Shown here one piece after another: positions 15,526 to 28,684 of a DNA stretch of 64,000 nucleotides. Origin of the DNA: Microthyrium microscopicum (lineage: Eukaryota; Ascomycota; Dothideomycetes; Microthyriales; Microthyriaceae). Both the position numbers and the translations under genes were made by a program. Below the pieces are notes generated by a model. It was not told the DNA's origin, searched no databases, and was given only the letters and a program-made list of their open reading frames with translations. Numbering within the stretch: position 1 is the stretch's first letter; every line of letters begins with the position of its first letter. The stretch is from positions 3,646,884 to 3,710,883 of the forward strand of contig MU004231.1 of the NCBI GenBank assembly GCA_010405405.1, in the 5' to 3' direction.

Positions 15526-15779
15526 TACAAAGTAAGTTACTATAAAATTTTCTTAGTTGTCCTTAGACATAACTACGTCGCAGCTAGCGAAGACTTGGCG
15601 CAATCTGATTAGCTAAGATAAACTCGGATAGGGATCTTGTGTCTAGCTCTAGCGTCAGAAGCTTGTCCTGTCCCAACTTCACCTCTTGTCCCCCGCCTAC
15701 AGCCCACCACCCACCACCCAATCTCTTCACAGCCTTTAAACCCAACGTCCCCTTTTTCCCTTTGATCCCAAGACGAGCC
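15526..15779 (+). promoter_or_regulatory. Upstream region of SNF1, squeezed against the AT block
   Basis: About 250 bp of normal-composition DNA lie between the RIP-degraded block and the SNF1 start codon. It is pyrimidine- and C-rich towards its 3' end (about 15,660-15,770), as in many fungal leaders. The frame of SNF1 stays open upstream to 15639 but has no ATG there, so the ATG at 15780 is taken as the start. Any promoter element further upstream would have to lie in RIP-degraded DNA. Confidence 0.5.
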
Positions 15780-18440
<2,661 letters not shown>

Positions 18441-18944
18441 AAGTCTCGTCACCTAACGAATCCGGGTTTCCAGCCTGCCGCAAAGTCCCCCGAATCCCGA
18501 AATAGCCCACGGCGTTCTGCGATTCATGACCAGGACATTGAGACAATTTCAGAGCTACATACAGAACCTCCTCCTGGCTCTGCTTTGTGGCGGGTTCCTC
18601 CTCACCCTCTACTTTCTAGTCGTCTCCTGTCGTCCTTAAAACCCAGTCCTACCACGAATCGTCGTCATATTTCTACGACGTCCAAGTATGATTCTCCACA
18701 AAGATCAGCTCCTATACCTATCCCACAGCGACAGAAAGCTCCGTCTCATCCGTTGACGTCTCCTCGCGCTCGATCAAAGTTATCGACCTCTATTCAAGAG
18801 CGGATGTCGCCACCCTGGCAAGAATTAGAAGCTCGGGCAAAGGAACTACTCGGCTATCGTTCCAAACGAGATTCAAAATATGGCTCTCCCGATTATCATC
18901 CCCCGAGATGTAGCCCGGGGGGTCCAATTTCAAAAAAGGACTAG
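18441..18944 (+). other. In-frame open extension after the SNF1 stop
   Basis: After the SNF1 TAG (18438-18440) the same frame stays open for 167 sense codons and ends with TAG at 18942-18944. The predicted residues are Pro/Ser/Arg-rich with a more helical patch (WQELEARAKELLGYRS) near the end, similar in flavour to the SNF1 linker. There is no ATG near its beginning, so it is not an independent gene with a normal start. A good branch site (CTAAC, about 18453) and TTCCAG acceptor ending at 18473 hint at an intron that would remove the stop, but the only donor giving the right phase (18402, GTTGCA) is poor. It could be a rare splice form, stop-codon read-through, a recently lost extension, or chance. 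Confidence 0.4.
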
Positions 18945-19541
18945 AGACTACTACAAAAGCATTCGGAGCCTTTCTCTAACACACGGAAGATGTTCAGTCT
19001 AGCTTTGGCCTGAAAAAATGTGGATAGAGCATGGTGTCGACATTTAGTGCGGTTGCACTGCTTCAACACAACTCTTCTCACTTTCAAAAATAGAAACTAT
19101 GGTATATTTAGATCAAAGAGGCTTCCGGACTTTGGCTCTCATTGCGTTAGAGGTCATGTTTCCCCCGAAAAGAAAGCTCGTTGCAGATGTTAACCTGGTT
19201 GGACATGTTCCTTCCTTGAAGATGGGTTGTTTGTATATAATGATCTATACTTGTATGGTGCTTTCGCACCTGGCAACGATACCCTTGAATCCATTATTGT
19301 ATTGTACTTTTCAGTAGCATTGTTTAGGATGAGCCTTGTCAAATGAATGCTTATTCGCATTAGTGGTGCTTCTACTCAGTTCTGGATTACGTTCTTGTCT
19401 TGCAGGAAGGCCACGTGTAGGATATCTTGGTTAGTGAATGGAAAAGACTTTAGGTACATGTACTGCTGAGACATTGAATACGTGTTTCGTCTTGTTCTTG
19501 ACTTCGACATCCATCTCATGAAGGGCTCTGCGAAATAACTC

Positions 19542-19569
19542 GTGTCGGGTGCTGTTCAGCGCCCGACAC
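19542..19569. repeat. Perfect-looking hairpin (13-bp arms, 2-nt centre)
   Basis: GTGTCGGGTGCTG, then TT, then CAGCGCCCGACAC. The arms pair at 12 of 13 positions; the odd one is a G-T wobble. It lies about 600 bp past the SNF1-frame extension and far from the next gene. It could be a palindromic protein-binding site or a 3' UTR structure; nothing in the context decides. Confidence 0.6.
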
Positions 19570-20961
19570 CAAAAAGTCAAGATTACAGATGATGAGCCGA
19601 AAACTGCCTCACATAATAGTTCATTATTTTCCTAAGTGCCGCAAAGATTTATACTTGTGGCAAATGGTGTTGCGGATCCACAAAGCTGCAGTGACTGACG
19701 AATGGTTCAACTTGCAAGCTAAGTGACATCTGAGCCTCCATCGAAAATGTATCTATTACCACGCTTCTACGTCAAATTACGGAACTTGACTTTTTGCTTT
19801 ATCTAAGAGAGACGACCTGACTGGAAAACTGGGAAGAGTTTAAAATCAAAATATGGGCTAGATTTTGAGGGAGGACAAGGCTGAAGCCTAATAACTGCCG
19901 GTCGTGGCGAATCAGATGACTTTTCATTGGTGGTGTATTTGGAACGCCAACAAAGCAGACCGCTAGATCAGCCAAAGAAACTCGGCAGGATAAGCCACTG
20001 ACTAGTCGAAGTTTCTGTGCGAGGCTCTTCGGTTTTTTTATTGTACGGCTGCTGCACGTTCAGTTGCACAGCAAGGACGGTCAAGACGGTGACCGGGTTC
20101 ATGGAATCTTCAATAGAGCTTCGAGAACATCAGACTTTAGAGTCGAATCAGAATCCGAAAGGCTTGACCTACTTCTATCAAACAGTCCGGTACCTTGGGT
20201 GTCTTCTCGAATGGTCATTTACTTGATGCCGGCCGTCTCAATGCTTGGCCACGACCAGATCAAAGATCAGGGACATGAATTTCTACGGTATGATTCGAAT
20301 CGGCTGCCTCGTACATTACGTTTGATGGTCTCACTTACGTCCCTATTCCAGGAACTGCATATTGAACCACCAAATCCTACCGACGTGGTAAGTCTTCGGG
20401 ACGGCGGGACCAAGCGAACCATAGTCCAGCCGCCCAGATCTATAGGTTCTGCATTTTGGATAGCACGGCGTCTGCCAAGTTGAACAGAGTTGGGGCTCAT
20501 AAACATTTAATTTTAGCCTTGAATGGCTCACCGATGTCGATCATACAGGTGATCTGGCGGACTGTTGCTGGAAGAAAAAGTTGGGCAAGTCGTATAGAAG
20601 AAAGCAAGATAATCACGGGAGTAGACGTGTGTTGGCAATGATGTGTGATATCAATTTCTGTAATCTGTAACTAAACCCAAAAGCTCACCAATACCCGACT
20701 ATATGTAAGTGACCCAACATTCGCGGCTCATATTTCATGGCTTCATAGGTTCGCTTCAAGAAGTCTCGTTTGGTTTAGATTGGTCGATTATCAGACTGAG
20801 TGTAGCGGCCTGCCTCGACAATTACAATGATAATAGAATCACGGTGGCTCTCGTCGTTTCTGGCGTTGACGGCACTAGATCACTGCCCATGGTTTCGAAA
20901 ATTTGGTTCACGTCTTTATTCTGTTTGTTTTAGTATGGTCCTTTCTACCACTACCACAACC

Positions 20962-20994
20962 ATGGATTACCTGAGTCTTGTGAGCCGTTCTTGA
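20962..20994 (+). promoter_or_regulatory. Short upstream ORF 1 of the sugar transporter
   Basis: ATG at 20962 and TGA at 20992-20994 encode ten residues (MDYLSLVSRS). It lies 203 bp before the transporter start. It matters only if the transcript begins upstream of it, which the sequence does not show. Confidence 0.3.
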
Positions 20995-21021
20995 GTACCG
21001 ATCTTTCTCGCGACCATAAAT

Positions 21022-21099
21022 ATGAACCATCATTCCCACTCAATCTTTCCTTTCTTCTATTCTTCCAAAAATTCCCCGTCCATCGAACTTCGAACATAA
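21022..21099 (+). promoter_or_regulatory. Short upstream ORF 2 of the sugar transporter
   Basis: ATG at 21022 and TAA at 21097-21099 encode 25 residues, 65 bp before the transporter start, in the C/T-rich leader (TCTTTCC, CCTTTCTTC) typical of highly expressed fungal genes. A CATAAATA sequence directly before its ATG could serve as a TATA-like element, in which case transcription would start past this uORF. Confidence 0.35.
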
Positions 21100-21164
21100 T
21101 TACGAAGCTCGTCTGATCCATCCGATCTACCAACCTGTCTATTCTTGAGATAAAAATCTCCGAC

Positions 21165-23508
21165 ATGGATTCCAAGACCAAAACAGCCGATAAAACGGCT
21201 ACGGCTACGCTCAGAGCGACGGCCGATGTCAACCGTATCGAGGCTCCCGTCACGATTAAAGCATATTTCATGTGCGCATTTGCTGCATTCGGTGGCATTT
21301 TTTTTGGCTACGACTCTGGATATATCAACGGTGTCCTTGGTTTGTCTCCCTCAACAGGATGGCGAATGTGCTGTGCTCCCATCACCTCTGATGTCTCCCA
21401 TCAATCGCGCTCTAGTATCGAGTGTTTCGTCTGCCATCGAAGGCGATAAAAGTTTTGACTATTTATCGAATGAGATGGGAAATGAAGCATCTTCTATTTC
21501 GCGGCCGTTTGGTAGCCATGACTGTGATGGGAGTGTGCCATTATCTTACCATCATTTGTTCACGCCTTCCAAACGAAGATGACTGACATTTATTTTAGCC
21601 ATGAACTATGTTATTGCCCAATTTACTGGCCTACCCGAATCTGCGAAAGCCGATAAAGGCCTCTGGATGATTCCTGCGGGTAAGTTTTTATCTTTGAAGA
21701 ACATCCTAGTTTGACGCCATCGAGTGTTGTGGCTTCCATAGCACTTGATGGCCACCAAAGAGCATGATGGGATGTCGCGCTGAAAGACCATTTGGTTTTT
21801 TGAACGCTTTTAAGCTTGGGTAACACTCTTTCTTGAGCTTTTACTAACGACTTTCAGGTCAGCAGTCGCTTATTGTCTCCATCCTCTCTGCTGGAACCTT
21901 CATCGGAGCTCTCTTCGCTGGCGATTTGGCTGACCGTATGGGTCGAAAAATCACTATCATCTCTTCCTGTGGTCTCTTCCTAGCAGGTGTTGCTATGCAA
22001 ATCGCCGCAGAAAACTTCAAACTTCTCACTGCTGGACGTGCTATTGCTGGTCTAGGGTAAGTTCAAAGTTCTTGATGAAGTTGGAACCATATTTTCTGAC
22101 CAAGATCAGTGTCGGTGGCGTGTCTTGCACAATCATCCTCTACATGAGCGAAATCGCACCTCGCAAGATTCGAGGAGCCTTGGTTGCTTCCTACCAGTTT
22201 TGTATCACCCTCGGACTGCTCGCAGCTTCAGTTGCCTGCTACTTGACTCAGAACCGTAACGACTCGGGCTCTTATCGTATTCCAATCGGTCTCCAAGGCG
22301 TCTGGGCCATCATTCTAGCCGTTGGACTCATGTTCTTCCCCGAATCACCACGTTACCACGTCATGCATGGAAATATCGACAAGGCCAAACAGTGCCTTGC
22401 AAAGCTTCGCGGTCAAGAAGTCGATTCGCCATTCATTCAAGAAGAGCTCGCTGAAATCGTCGCAAACCACGAGCACGAGACTAATCTGATGCCTTCAACA
22501 ACCTACCTCTCGAGCTGGGCAAACTGCTTCAAAGGTGGCATCCGAAAGTCCAACAGCAATCTACGCCGCACCATTCTAGGAACCTCACTTCAAATGATGC
22601 AGCAATGGACTGGAGTCAACTTTGTGTTCTACTTTGGAACCACATTCTTCACCAACCTTGGCACCATTCAAGATCCATTCCTGATCAGCATGGTTACTAC
22701 CTTGGTCAACGTTTGCTCCACCCCAATTTCTTTCTGGACTGTTGAAAGATATGGTCGCCGAGCTCTGCTCATCTGGGGTGCCCTAGGAATGGTTGTCTGC
22801 CAATTCATCGTTGCCATCATTGGAACTGCCACTCAAGGAGGACCCGCTGAGACCAAGGTCATGATCGCTTTTATCTGCATCTACATCTTCTTCTTTGCCT
22901 CAACCTGGGGTCCAGGCGCTTGGGTCGTTATTGGCGAGATCTTCCCTATCTCAATTCGTTCTCGAGGTGTTGCTTTGTCCACAGCTTCCAACTGGCTATG
23001 GAACTGCGTAAGTTTTAACTCATCTCTAAGACCAATCTCTAACTAACAAATAACAGATCATTGCGCTAATCACACCCTGCCTCGTGGGCAAAGATCGTGC
23101 CAATCTTGGTGCCAAAGTCTTCTGGATCTGGGGTTCCCTTTGCTTCGGCTGCTTCCTATACTCGTACTTCCTCGTCTTCGAGACCAAAGGTCTCTCCCTT
23201 GAACAGTAAGTCATACTGCTCCCCCCTTTTTATCGCATTGGATAGCATACATAGCAAGCGATCTTTTTTGCGTAGTATATGGTAGACATCGCAGGCGATG
23301 GGAATCATTCGCTAACTCAACCTTCTCTAGGGTCGATCAAATGATGGAAGAAACCAACCCACGCCACTCCAAGAACTGGAAGCCAACAACCACATTTGCT
23401 TCACAAATGGGGATGACTGGCGACAAGGCTAGCGATCCCACCACCGGCAACGGCGAAAATATGTCTGATGAGGATGCTTCGCGCAAGGCCTCGGGATCAC
23501 AGGTCTAG
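21165..23508 (+). CDS. MFS monosaccharide (hexose) transporter
   Basis: Plasma-membrane sugar porter of the major facilitator superfamily, likely a proton-coupled glucose/hexose importer. Six exons (21165-21339, 21599-21679, 21858-22056, 22110-23007, 23057-23205, 23331-23508; introns 259, 178, 53, 49 and 125 bp) give 559 residues. Family hallmarks: GGIFFGYDSGYINGV in the first membrane segment, DRMGRK after segment 2, AGRAIAGLGVG, PESPRYH before the central loop, QQWTGVNFVFYFGTTFF in segment 7, ERYGRRALLIWGA, and ETKGLSLEQVDQM after segment 12. Twelve membrane segments are expected. The tail is hydrophilic (about 60 residues, Ser/Asp-rich). The long first intron is supported by phase (G|CC) and a branch-like GACTGAC before TTTTAG. 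It is the next recognisable gene after SNF1, a known regulator of such transporters, but 2.7 kb apart and with no sign of co-regulation. Substrate cannot be fixed from sequence. Confidence 0.92.
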
Positions 23509-24099
23509 ATGTCATCACGACGCAAGTGGACGGGTGTTGGTTCATCATAAATGAGTGTAGACCCAAGGCCCATTGTTTTTAATGTTCTTGTTTTGGGCCT
23601 GGAGTGCTTGGGGTTGTTCATGACGCCGCTCATGTTTGCTGACGCCTACTGGCATCGGGTTAATAATAGTTTTGGTAGTTAAATATAGCTAGACACCTCT
23701 AGGACAACTTGTTTCATAAGACACTTCTCTAAGCCATCGCATCTGGTGAGAGCCATCGCATCGATCAGCAACGCTGTCTGTGGGAGCCATCGGTTGCGCT
23801 GGGATCCATCAATATTTTCGACAATTTGAAATAGATGAGTAAATAATTAAGTGAGTTTGGAAGGTGAGATTGATTTAAAGCTCCGGGTTAAGAACGAGCA
23901 TTTCTTGCGCGCGGCTTCAGCCTTGCTCAAATCTAAAGTCCGCAAGGCTGAAAGTCAATGAGATCATCATTCAATCCATCAGCTCTAAAAACACCAACCC
24001 TCGTTCTCCAAACACAAACAAGACCTGTGTAGAACTTTATTAACGACAGACCAGCTCACACGGTTTCCGTCTCAACTGTTAACTCACCTCCATCTCCTA
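23509..24099. other. Intergenic, transporter to membrane-protein gene
   Basis: 591 bp, no gene. The dodecamer AGCCATCGCATC occurs twice (23732-23743 and 23751-23762), with a diverged third copy starting at 23785. It may be a small direct repeat in the 3' region of the transporter or a binding-site cluster upstream of the next gene. Confidence 0.5.
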
Positions 24100-24892
24100 A
24101 TGGGTATCTCACACTCCACCGCCCGCTGGGCAGCACCACTATCCTTCGCGATCGATTTCGCAGCACAGCAATATGGCATGCTCGCAACACCGAACATGAA
24201 AGACGTACACGATGCCAACATCTCCTTCTGGTCGCCACAACCATATTTCATCGCAGCTTTCTTCTTTCCGCAGCAAATCTTCCAGCTGGTCTGGCTGTAT
24301 AGACTGTATAAGCTTGATCCGAAGAAGGGCGTGAAGGAGAAGAAGGAGGTTGATACTATGGTTCACTTTGTCCCTTATTATATCGTGGGCAATTTGTGCA
24401 TTGCCAGTAAGTTGTTGGATTATTTTGGGCTGCTAGTGTTCATTGCTAATGGATGAAATAGCATGGATGATCTTTTGGAATTCATCAGCTCTTAAGACGA
24501 GTAATGTTTTCGTTCTTATCAACTCTATCTCCCAGCTCTATTATATTTCGGCCCTGCAGCCTCGCATGGATACTTCATCGACCTCCTCAATCCTCACTCA
24601 CGTCGTCTCCAAGACGTTTGCGGGTATCGGTGTTTTGGACTTGCTGCACAACGGTTCCGTGGCATACTTTGACCACCAGGGTCCTAACACTCTCGTTAAG
24701 GTCTTGACAGGTGTGGGATTTGGTGCGGCGGCTTGTGTGAGCGACTGGATCTTTGGTGGCTGTTTGGTGTACGATTTGGTTGCGCTGGCCGTCGGACAGA
24801 GAGCTGTTGGACAGACGTCGTGGAGTAATCTGTTAGGTGCATATGCTCTTGGTACTGCTGGTATTGTGGGTTTGAGGAATTACGTCAGGTAG
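24100..24892 (+). CDS. Fungal multi-pass membrane protein of unknown function
   Basis: Two exons (24100-24406 and 24462-24892; 55-bp intron) encode 245 residues. Hydrophobic segments lie at about residues 45-67 (PYFIAAFFFPQQIFQLVWLY), 88-112, 117-135 (SNVFVLINSISQLYYI), and two or three more in the C-terminal half (LVKVLTGVGFGAAACVSDWI, LLGAYALGTAGIVGL), so five to seven membrane spans are plausible. It ends with NYVR and has no signal peptide of classical type. It resembles small fungal-only membrane proteins annotated as domains of unknown function (DUF1774-like, from memory and not checked). The reading frame, splice site and conservation-like hydrophobic pattern make the gene convincing; the function is unknown. 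Confidence 0.75.
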
Positions 24893-25600
24893 GGGATTTG
24901 TGTTGAGGGTAGACCCGGGACGCTGATTCTTCGTCCAGGCCTCCTTATACGAAAGTTGACGCTGGGAACTACGAGGCTGTTACGACAGAAGAGGAGGTAT
25001 AAGTTAGCTGCAGCGGAGCGGCGCATTGGTGCGGCCGGCGGTACATTTGGCGTTATGGATCGATTCTTCAGCATTTGTAAATATATGTCAAAGCAATGGA
25101 TACTACCTTCAATAGACGTCAGCATGTGGCACGATTTTGTGCATCGGGCTTCGGTGACCTATGCTGATATCTGTCTCTGATGGGCGTTTCCAAACGGATA
25201 TGAATCAGAGCAAGCCTTCCACATACCGAGAACTTTTCGGCCTTTGGGGCCTTTCTCTATCCCTCAAGATCACGACCATAGTATCTTTCAGTGGTAACAC
25301 TGCTGTTATTGTCTATAGATATATATGCTAAAGAAAGTGGAGATACTTTTTATTCCCAAAGACAAAACATCTAGTAATGCCATTCCTTATCATGGTATCA
25401 TGCAAAACATATTAAACTCAATCCAGAGTTTTCTTGTTGCTTTATTCGTAGAAACAATTACGCTCATAATGCAAGGTGTACGTGCAAAGGTGTGCGGATT
25501 CATACTCCAGCTCGTTCCCAGATGGAAGATGTTAGAGTATTAGGCAGGTATTGTGAACGGCCTTGGCTCCCAGCTGATTCTCAAGTGGTTCCCCAATGGT
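24893..25600. other. Intergenic between convergent genes
   Basis: About 700 bp between the stop codons of the membrane-protein gene (+) and SKI8 (-). It presumably holds both 3' UTRs. No further gene is supportable. Confidence 0.6.
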
Positions 25601-26903
25601 TCAGCCTCCTGATGCTTCCCGGTAGAAGGAGATACTCTGGTTCTCGCCTGCCACGACGAACTGCTCTCCTCGTCCGAGTCGTGGTAGCCATTTTGCGCAC
25701 CAGACTGGTTTATCGGACTCGCCGTGTGTTGCTACGCAGACTCTTGTTTCCATGCCCCATATTTTTACTTTGCCGTCGTAGGAGCTGTGTGTGAATTTAG
25801 TACTCGGTATGTTGACTGAGGGCGAGAGCACGAACCTGCTTAGTAGCCATTCGCCTGTGGAGCTAAAGTCGAGACTCATAATCCATGAGTTGTGGCCGGT
25901 GAGATTGGCGACTTGTTCACCGCAGCTGACATCGTAAAGTGCGATGACCATGGAGTCACCAGCGGCCGCCAGGAGTGTGTTTTCGGGTGAGAATGCTACG
26001 GTCCGGACTGGCTTGATAAGACCTATAATGGTCAGTGTCTAAGTGGTACACAGGGAAAGGTTGACTTGCCTGGTAGTGAATGTAGCATCCTTCCTGACTC
26101 GTTGTTGAATAGGTATAAACCGCCGTTCTCATGCCCTGAAGCTGTGAATCTACCATCTCGACTCTATATCAAGTCAGCCAGCAGTCATCCCAATCGTGTA
26201 CATGATAAACTTACCACAGCGACACTCATCCCAAAGCTACCCTTCGTCTCATACTCCCGTATCTTTGTGTACACGCCCTCCTGCACCTTGCTCATATCCC
26301 ACATGCTTATACTCCCATCATACGCCGTCGCTGCAAGCAATTGGCCATTTTCGCTCAGTGAGACTGCCCATAATTCGCCAACTTTGCCTTTCCCCTCCGT
26401 CAGACTGCCCTTGGACTTCCAGGTCTGACTCTCGTCAAACACCCATACATTGACTTCGCCGCCAAAGCCAGCGCTCACAGCGACAGTACCATCTGCTGCT
26501 GCTGTGAGGTGGTGTGTGCCAAGTTTGTGTGCGCCCGTTAGTGTTTGTGTCAGCGCAAAGTCGCCAGTGCATTCGTGGATGGCGAGTGACGAGGCGCCGG
26601 AGCCCGAGAGTACAGATGTCTGCGTGGGCGCAAGGGCGAAGATGTCGGTGGGGTGCGCATTGTCGATTGTGTGGGTAGTAAGGTACTGCTTGGACTGGGA
26701 GAGAGTCAGCGGGCGCGCGAAATGAATCTGGTGGCAGTGGCGAGGGTATGGGTGGTTATGAGAATTATAGCGAAGGCGCGAGTCTTTTGACTGCGCAACG
26801 GAGAGGACGATCAAGTTGAAAGCTCGCCGCAAAACACATGCTGTATATAATATCGATGCTCTCTGTGAGGGTGGAAGAGGCAGTGGAATATAATACTAAC
26901 CAT
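25601..26903 (-). CDS. SKI8: Ski8/Rec14-like WD40 repeat protein
   Basis: Beta-propeller subunit of the Ski complex, which feeds mRNA to the cytoplasmic exosome; in yeasts the same protein also acts with Spo11/Rec12 in meiotic break formation. Five exons (26901-26903, 26215-26694, 26070-26163, 25836-26022, 25601-25784) encode 315 residues. The first exon is only the ATG; joining it across the 206-bp intron gives MSKQYLTTHTIDNAHPTDIF, matching the family N-terminus. Later introns are 51, 47 and 51 bp; the third has a GC donor (CAG|GCAAGT). Repeats are visible as GELWAVSLSENGQLLAATAYDGSISMWDM, TASGHENGGLYLFN, LIKPVRTVAFSPENTLLAAAGD, GHNSWIMSLDFSSTGEWLLSSSYDGKVKIWGM and CAKWLPRL. Length and blades fit the family. 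Confidence 0.92.
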
Positions 26904-27591
26904 GGTGGGGTGATTGTGTTTCTAACAAAACGTAAATGACAGGAAGTTAGAGGAAGGTTGCACAAGTGATAGAGACCAAAAGCTAAGAGGCTAGGAAGAG
27001 GGCGCAGAATGGATAGCTGATACAAGTGAATTAAGGCGGTTTGGTGCAGCGCAGAATTGTCAGAGGAAGTAGAGGTAAGAGCTTGCCAGGTCGGGCGTCG
27101 GAGTATTTTCCGGTTCCAATCCTTGAGGTTTTGAGGAAGGAACGAGGGTCTCCATCCTTTGCTCTTGCCTACTTTAAGATTCACGCTATCCCTTTTTTGA
27201 CAAGGTACAAATGTCATTTATTGCTTTGAATCTGAGAATAATCCACAGCAATGTCAATTGATTGTTGAATCAAACACCAGACAAGGTCGCGTTAGGTTGT
27301 AATTAGCTATATGCGCAATGTCTTCGGTCGACCTTGCAGTCATCGACTGTCCTGCTTCTGGTCCAGCCAATAACTCTGCATGATCAGACCAAAACAGTGT
27401 TTTTGGAATCTAGTCCTTGTTGCAGTGAGTATATTGTCACCTTTAGCACAAAACCATCAACTAGTACATACATCTATATTTACATTTCGCCTCCACCTGT
27501 ACATGGCAGTTGAAGGCGTGAGTATCTCAGGTCTTGACATGCATTTCTGAGCATTCAGACTTGGAGTCCACCTTTTACAGGTATCTTTACA
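26904..27591. other. Intergenic, SKI8 upstream / MRPL32 downstream
   Basis: About 690 bp between SKI8 (start at 26903) and the MRPL32 stop, both on the minus strand, so it holds the SKI8 promoter and the MRPL32 3' UTR. A 150-codon minus frame (26765-27217) runs through the SKI8 leader and first intron; I treat it as chance. Confidence 0.55.
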
Positions 27592-28241
27592 TCATGCCCT
27601 TATCTCATCTGTCTTGCGCCCGCCTTCAATCGATTCAGCGGCCTTGGTCTTGGATTCTGCCAACTCCTGCTGATTGTAAAGAGATGGCGCATCTTTCTCC
27701 ATGGGTATCTCAGTCTCTGATTTTCCAGCATCAAGTTGTCGGAGTTCTGCTTCGAGGGCCTCTATATCCTCGTGTTTATGTTGCTCCAAGTCTTTAGATT
27801 TTGAATATGTGATCGATTCGCCTCTAAGAACCTTGTTCCACGAGCTCTTCCAGTAGGTTCGAACGGCTGACATCTGTTAATGCTGAACTTTTGAGATCAA
27901 GTAAAAGGCATACCGTTAACGCAGTAAGGACACAAGTAAACTGCCCGCTTAGGTCTTCCACAGCTAGGACATTTCACAATAAACATGACGTCCTTGAGAG
28001 CTTTGCCAGCAAACTGCCTACTCCGCGACCGAGATTTCGAAGTCTTTTTCTTTGGTACTGCACGTAATATGCCATCCCATATATCTTGTAGTATGGAAGA
28101 AGGTCTAGGTAGTTGGCCGACTGGTATTGGGAGGGCAGACATGCCAAAGAGAGGTAGTGCTATCCGCCATGATGTAGGAAGTTTAGGGAGAAACGCAGGT
28201 ATGGCGAGGTTGAGTGAGGGTATTGCAGGCTGAAAAGCCAT
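27592..28241 (-). CDS. MRPL32: Mitochondrial ribosomal protein bL32m
   Basis: Large-subunit protein of the mitochondrial ribosome. Two exons (27914-28241, 27592-27866; 47-bp intron with a TGTCAG acceptor chosen because it keeps phase) give 200 residues. Residues 1-60 form a mitochondrial targeting sequence; in yeast the m-AAA protease removes it, and maturation here would occur just before AVPKKKTSKSRSRSRQ (about residue 61). The L32 core follows (AGKALKDV), with the zinc ribbon Cys91, Cys94, Cys104, Cys107 in CPSCGRPKRAVYLCPYC. The C-terminal 90 residues are fungal-specific and highly charged. It is divergent with CDC10 from a 443-bp shared region. Confidence 0.92.
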
Positions 28242-28684
28242 GGTGGAATGGCGGAGTCGAGCTCCTGGTTGAAGAACGAATGCGATTTGGCAGTGTACTG
28301 TTGATTTAAACGATGATAGCTGATGGTGGTGATGTACCGTACAGTAATTTGATGTATGGCCAAAAAAAATGCAGTAGCCAATGGGCTTGGAGAGAAGGCA
28401 CGGGTCATTGCGGCGATTGCCAAGACCAGCGCGTTGATTCCCAATTGGGTAGAGCGCGACGGGCACCCCTTTCCCTTGCAAGCCAACAAGCCAAAGCACT
28501 TGCCAAAGTCTACCGTCCCTGGATTCTTGCAGACAACCACTCTTCATCTTCATCCCCGACTCTCCGTCTCTTCTTCACCCTCAAACAATCCATCGTGCTA
28601 CTCTACCAAGTCGTCATATCAATTCCCCGACAACTTTCCTCTTGACGCAGCTCCGCGCATATTCCCGTCCACAAATTCTCCGCC
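28242..28684. promoter_or_regulatory. Shared promoter region between MRPL32 (-) and CDC10 (+)
   Basis: 443 bp separate the two start codons. It carries a CCAAT box at 28378-28382 and a C/T-rich stretch before CDC10 (about 28,540-28,680) typical of fungal leaders. Open frames crossing it in several phases have no family support. Confidence 0.55.

Larger units (their letters stand above)
18945..21164. other. Intergenic, SNF1 to sugar transporter
   Basis: About 2.2 kb with no supportable gene. A plus-strand open frame at 20064-20483 has no family resemblance and no splice context, and I regard it as chance. The region has normal composition with no RIP signature. It holds a strong inverted repeat at 19542-19569 and, near its 3' end, the presumed promoter and leader of the transporter with two short upstream frames; these are listed separately. 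Confidence 0.6.

Noticed and set aside
15639-15779. Upstream extension of SNF1 to 15639
   Set aside because: The frame is open but begins with GTG and has no ATG before 15780; eukaryotic initiation at ATG 15780 fits better.
20064-20483. 140-codon plus-strand open frame between SNF1 and the transporter
   Set aside because: No domain, no hydrophobic or motif pattern, no splice or leader context; several frames are open here simultaneously, as chance in GC-balanced DNA.
26765-27217. 150-codon minus-strand open frame upstream of SKI8
   Set aside because: It covers the SKI8 leader, first exon and intron; the conserved SKI8 N-terminus comes from splicing the ATG at 26903 to 26694 in another phase.
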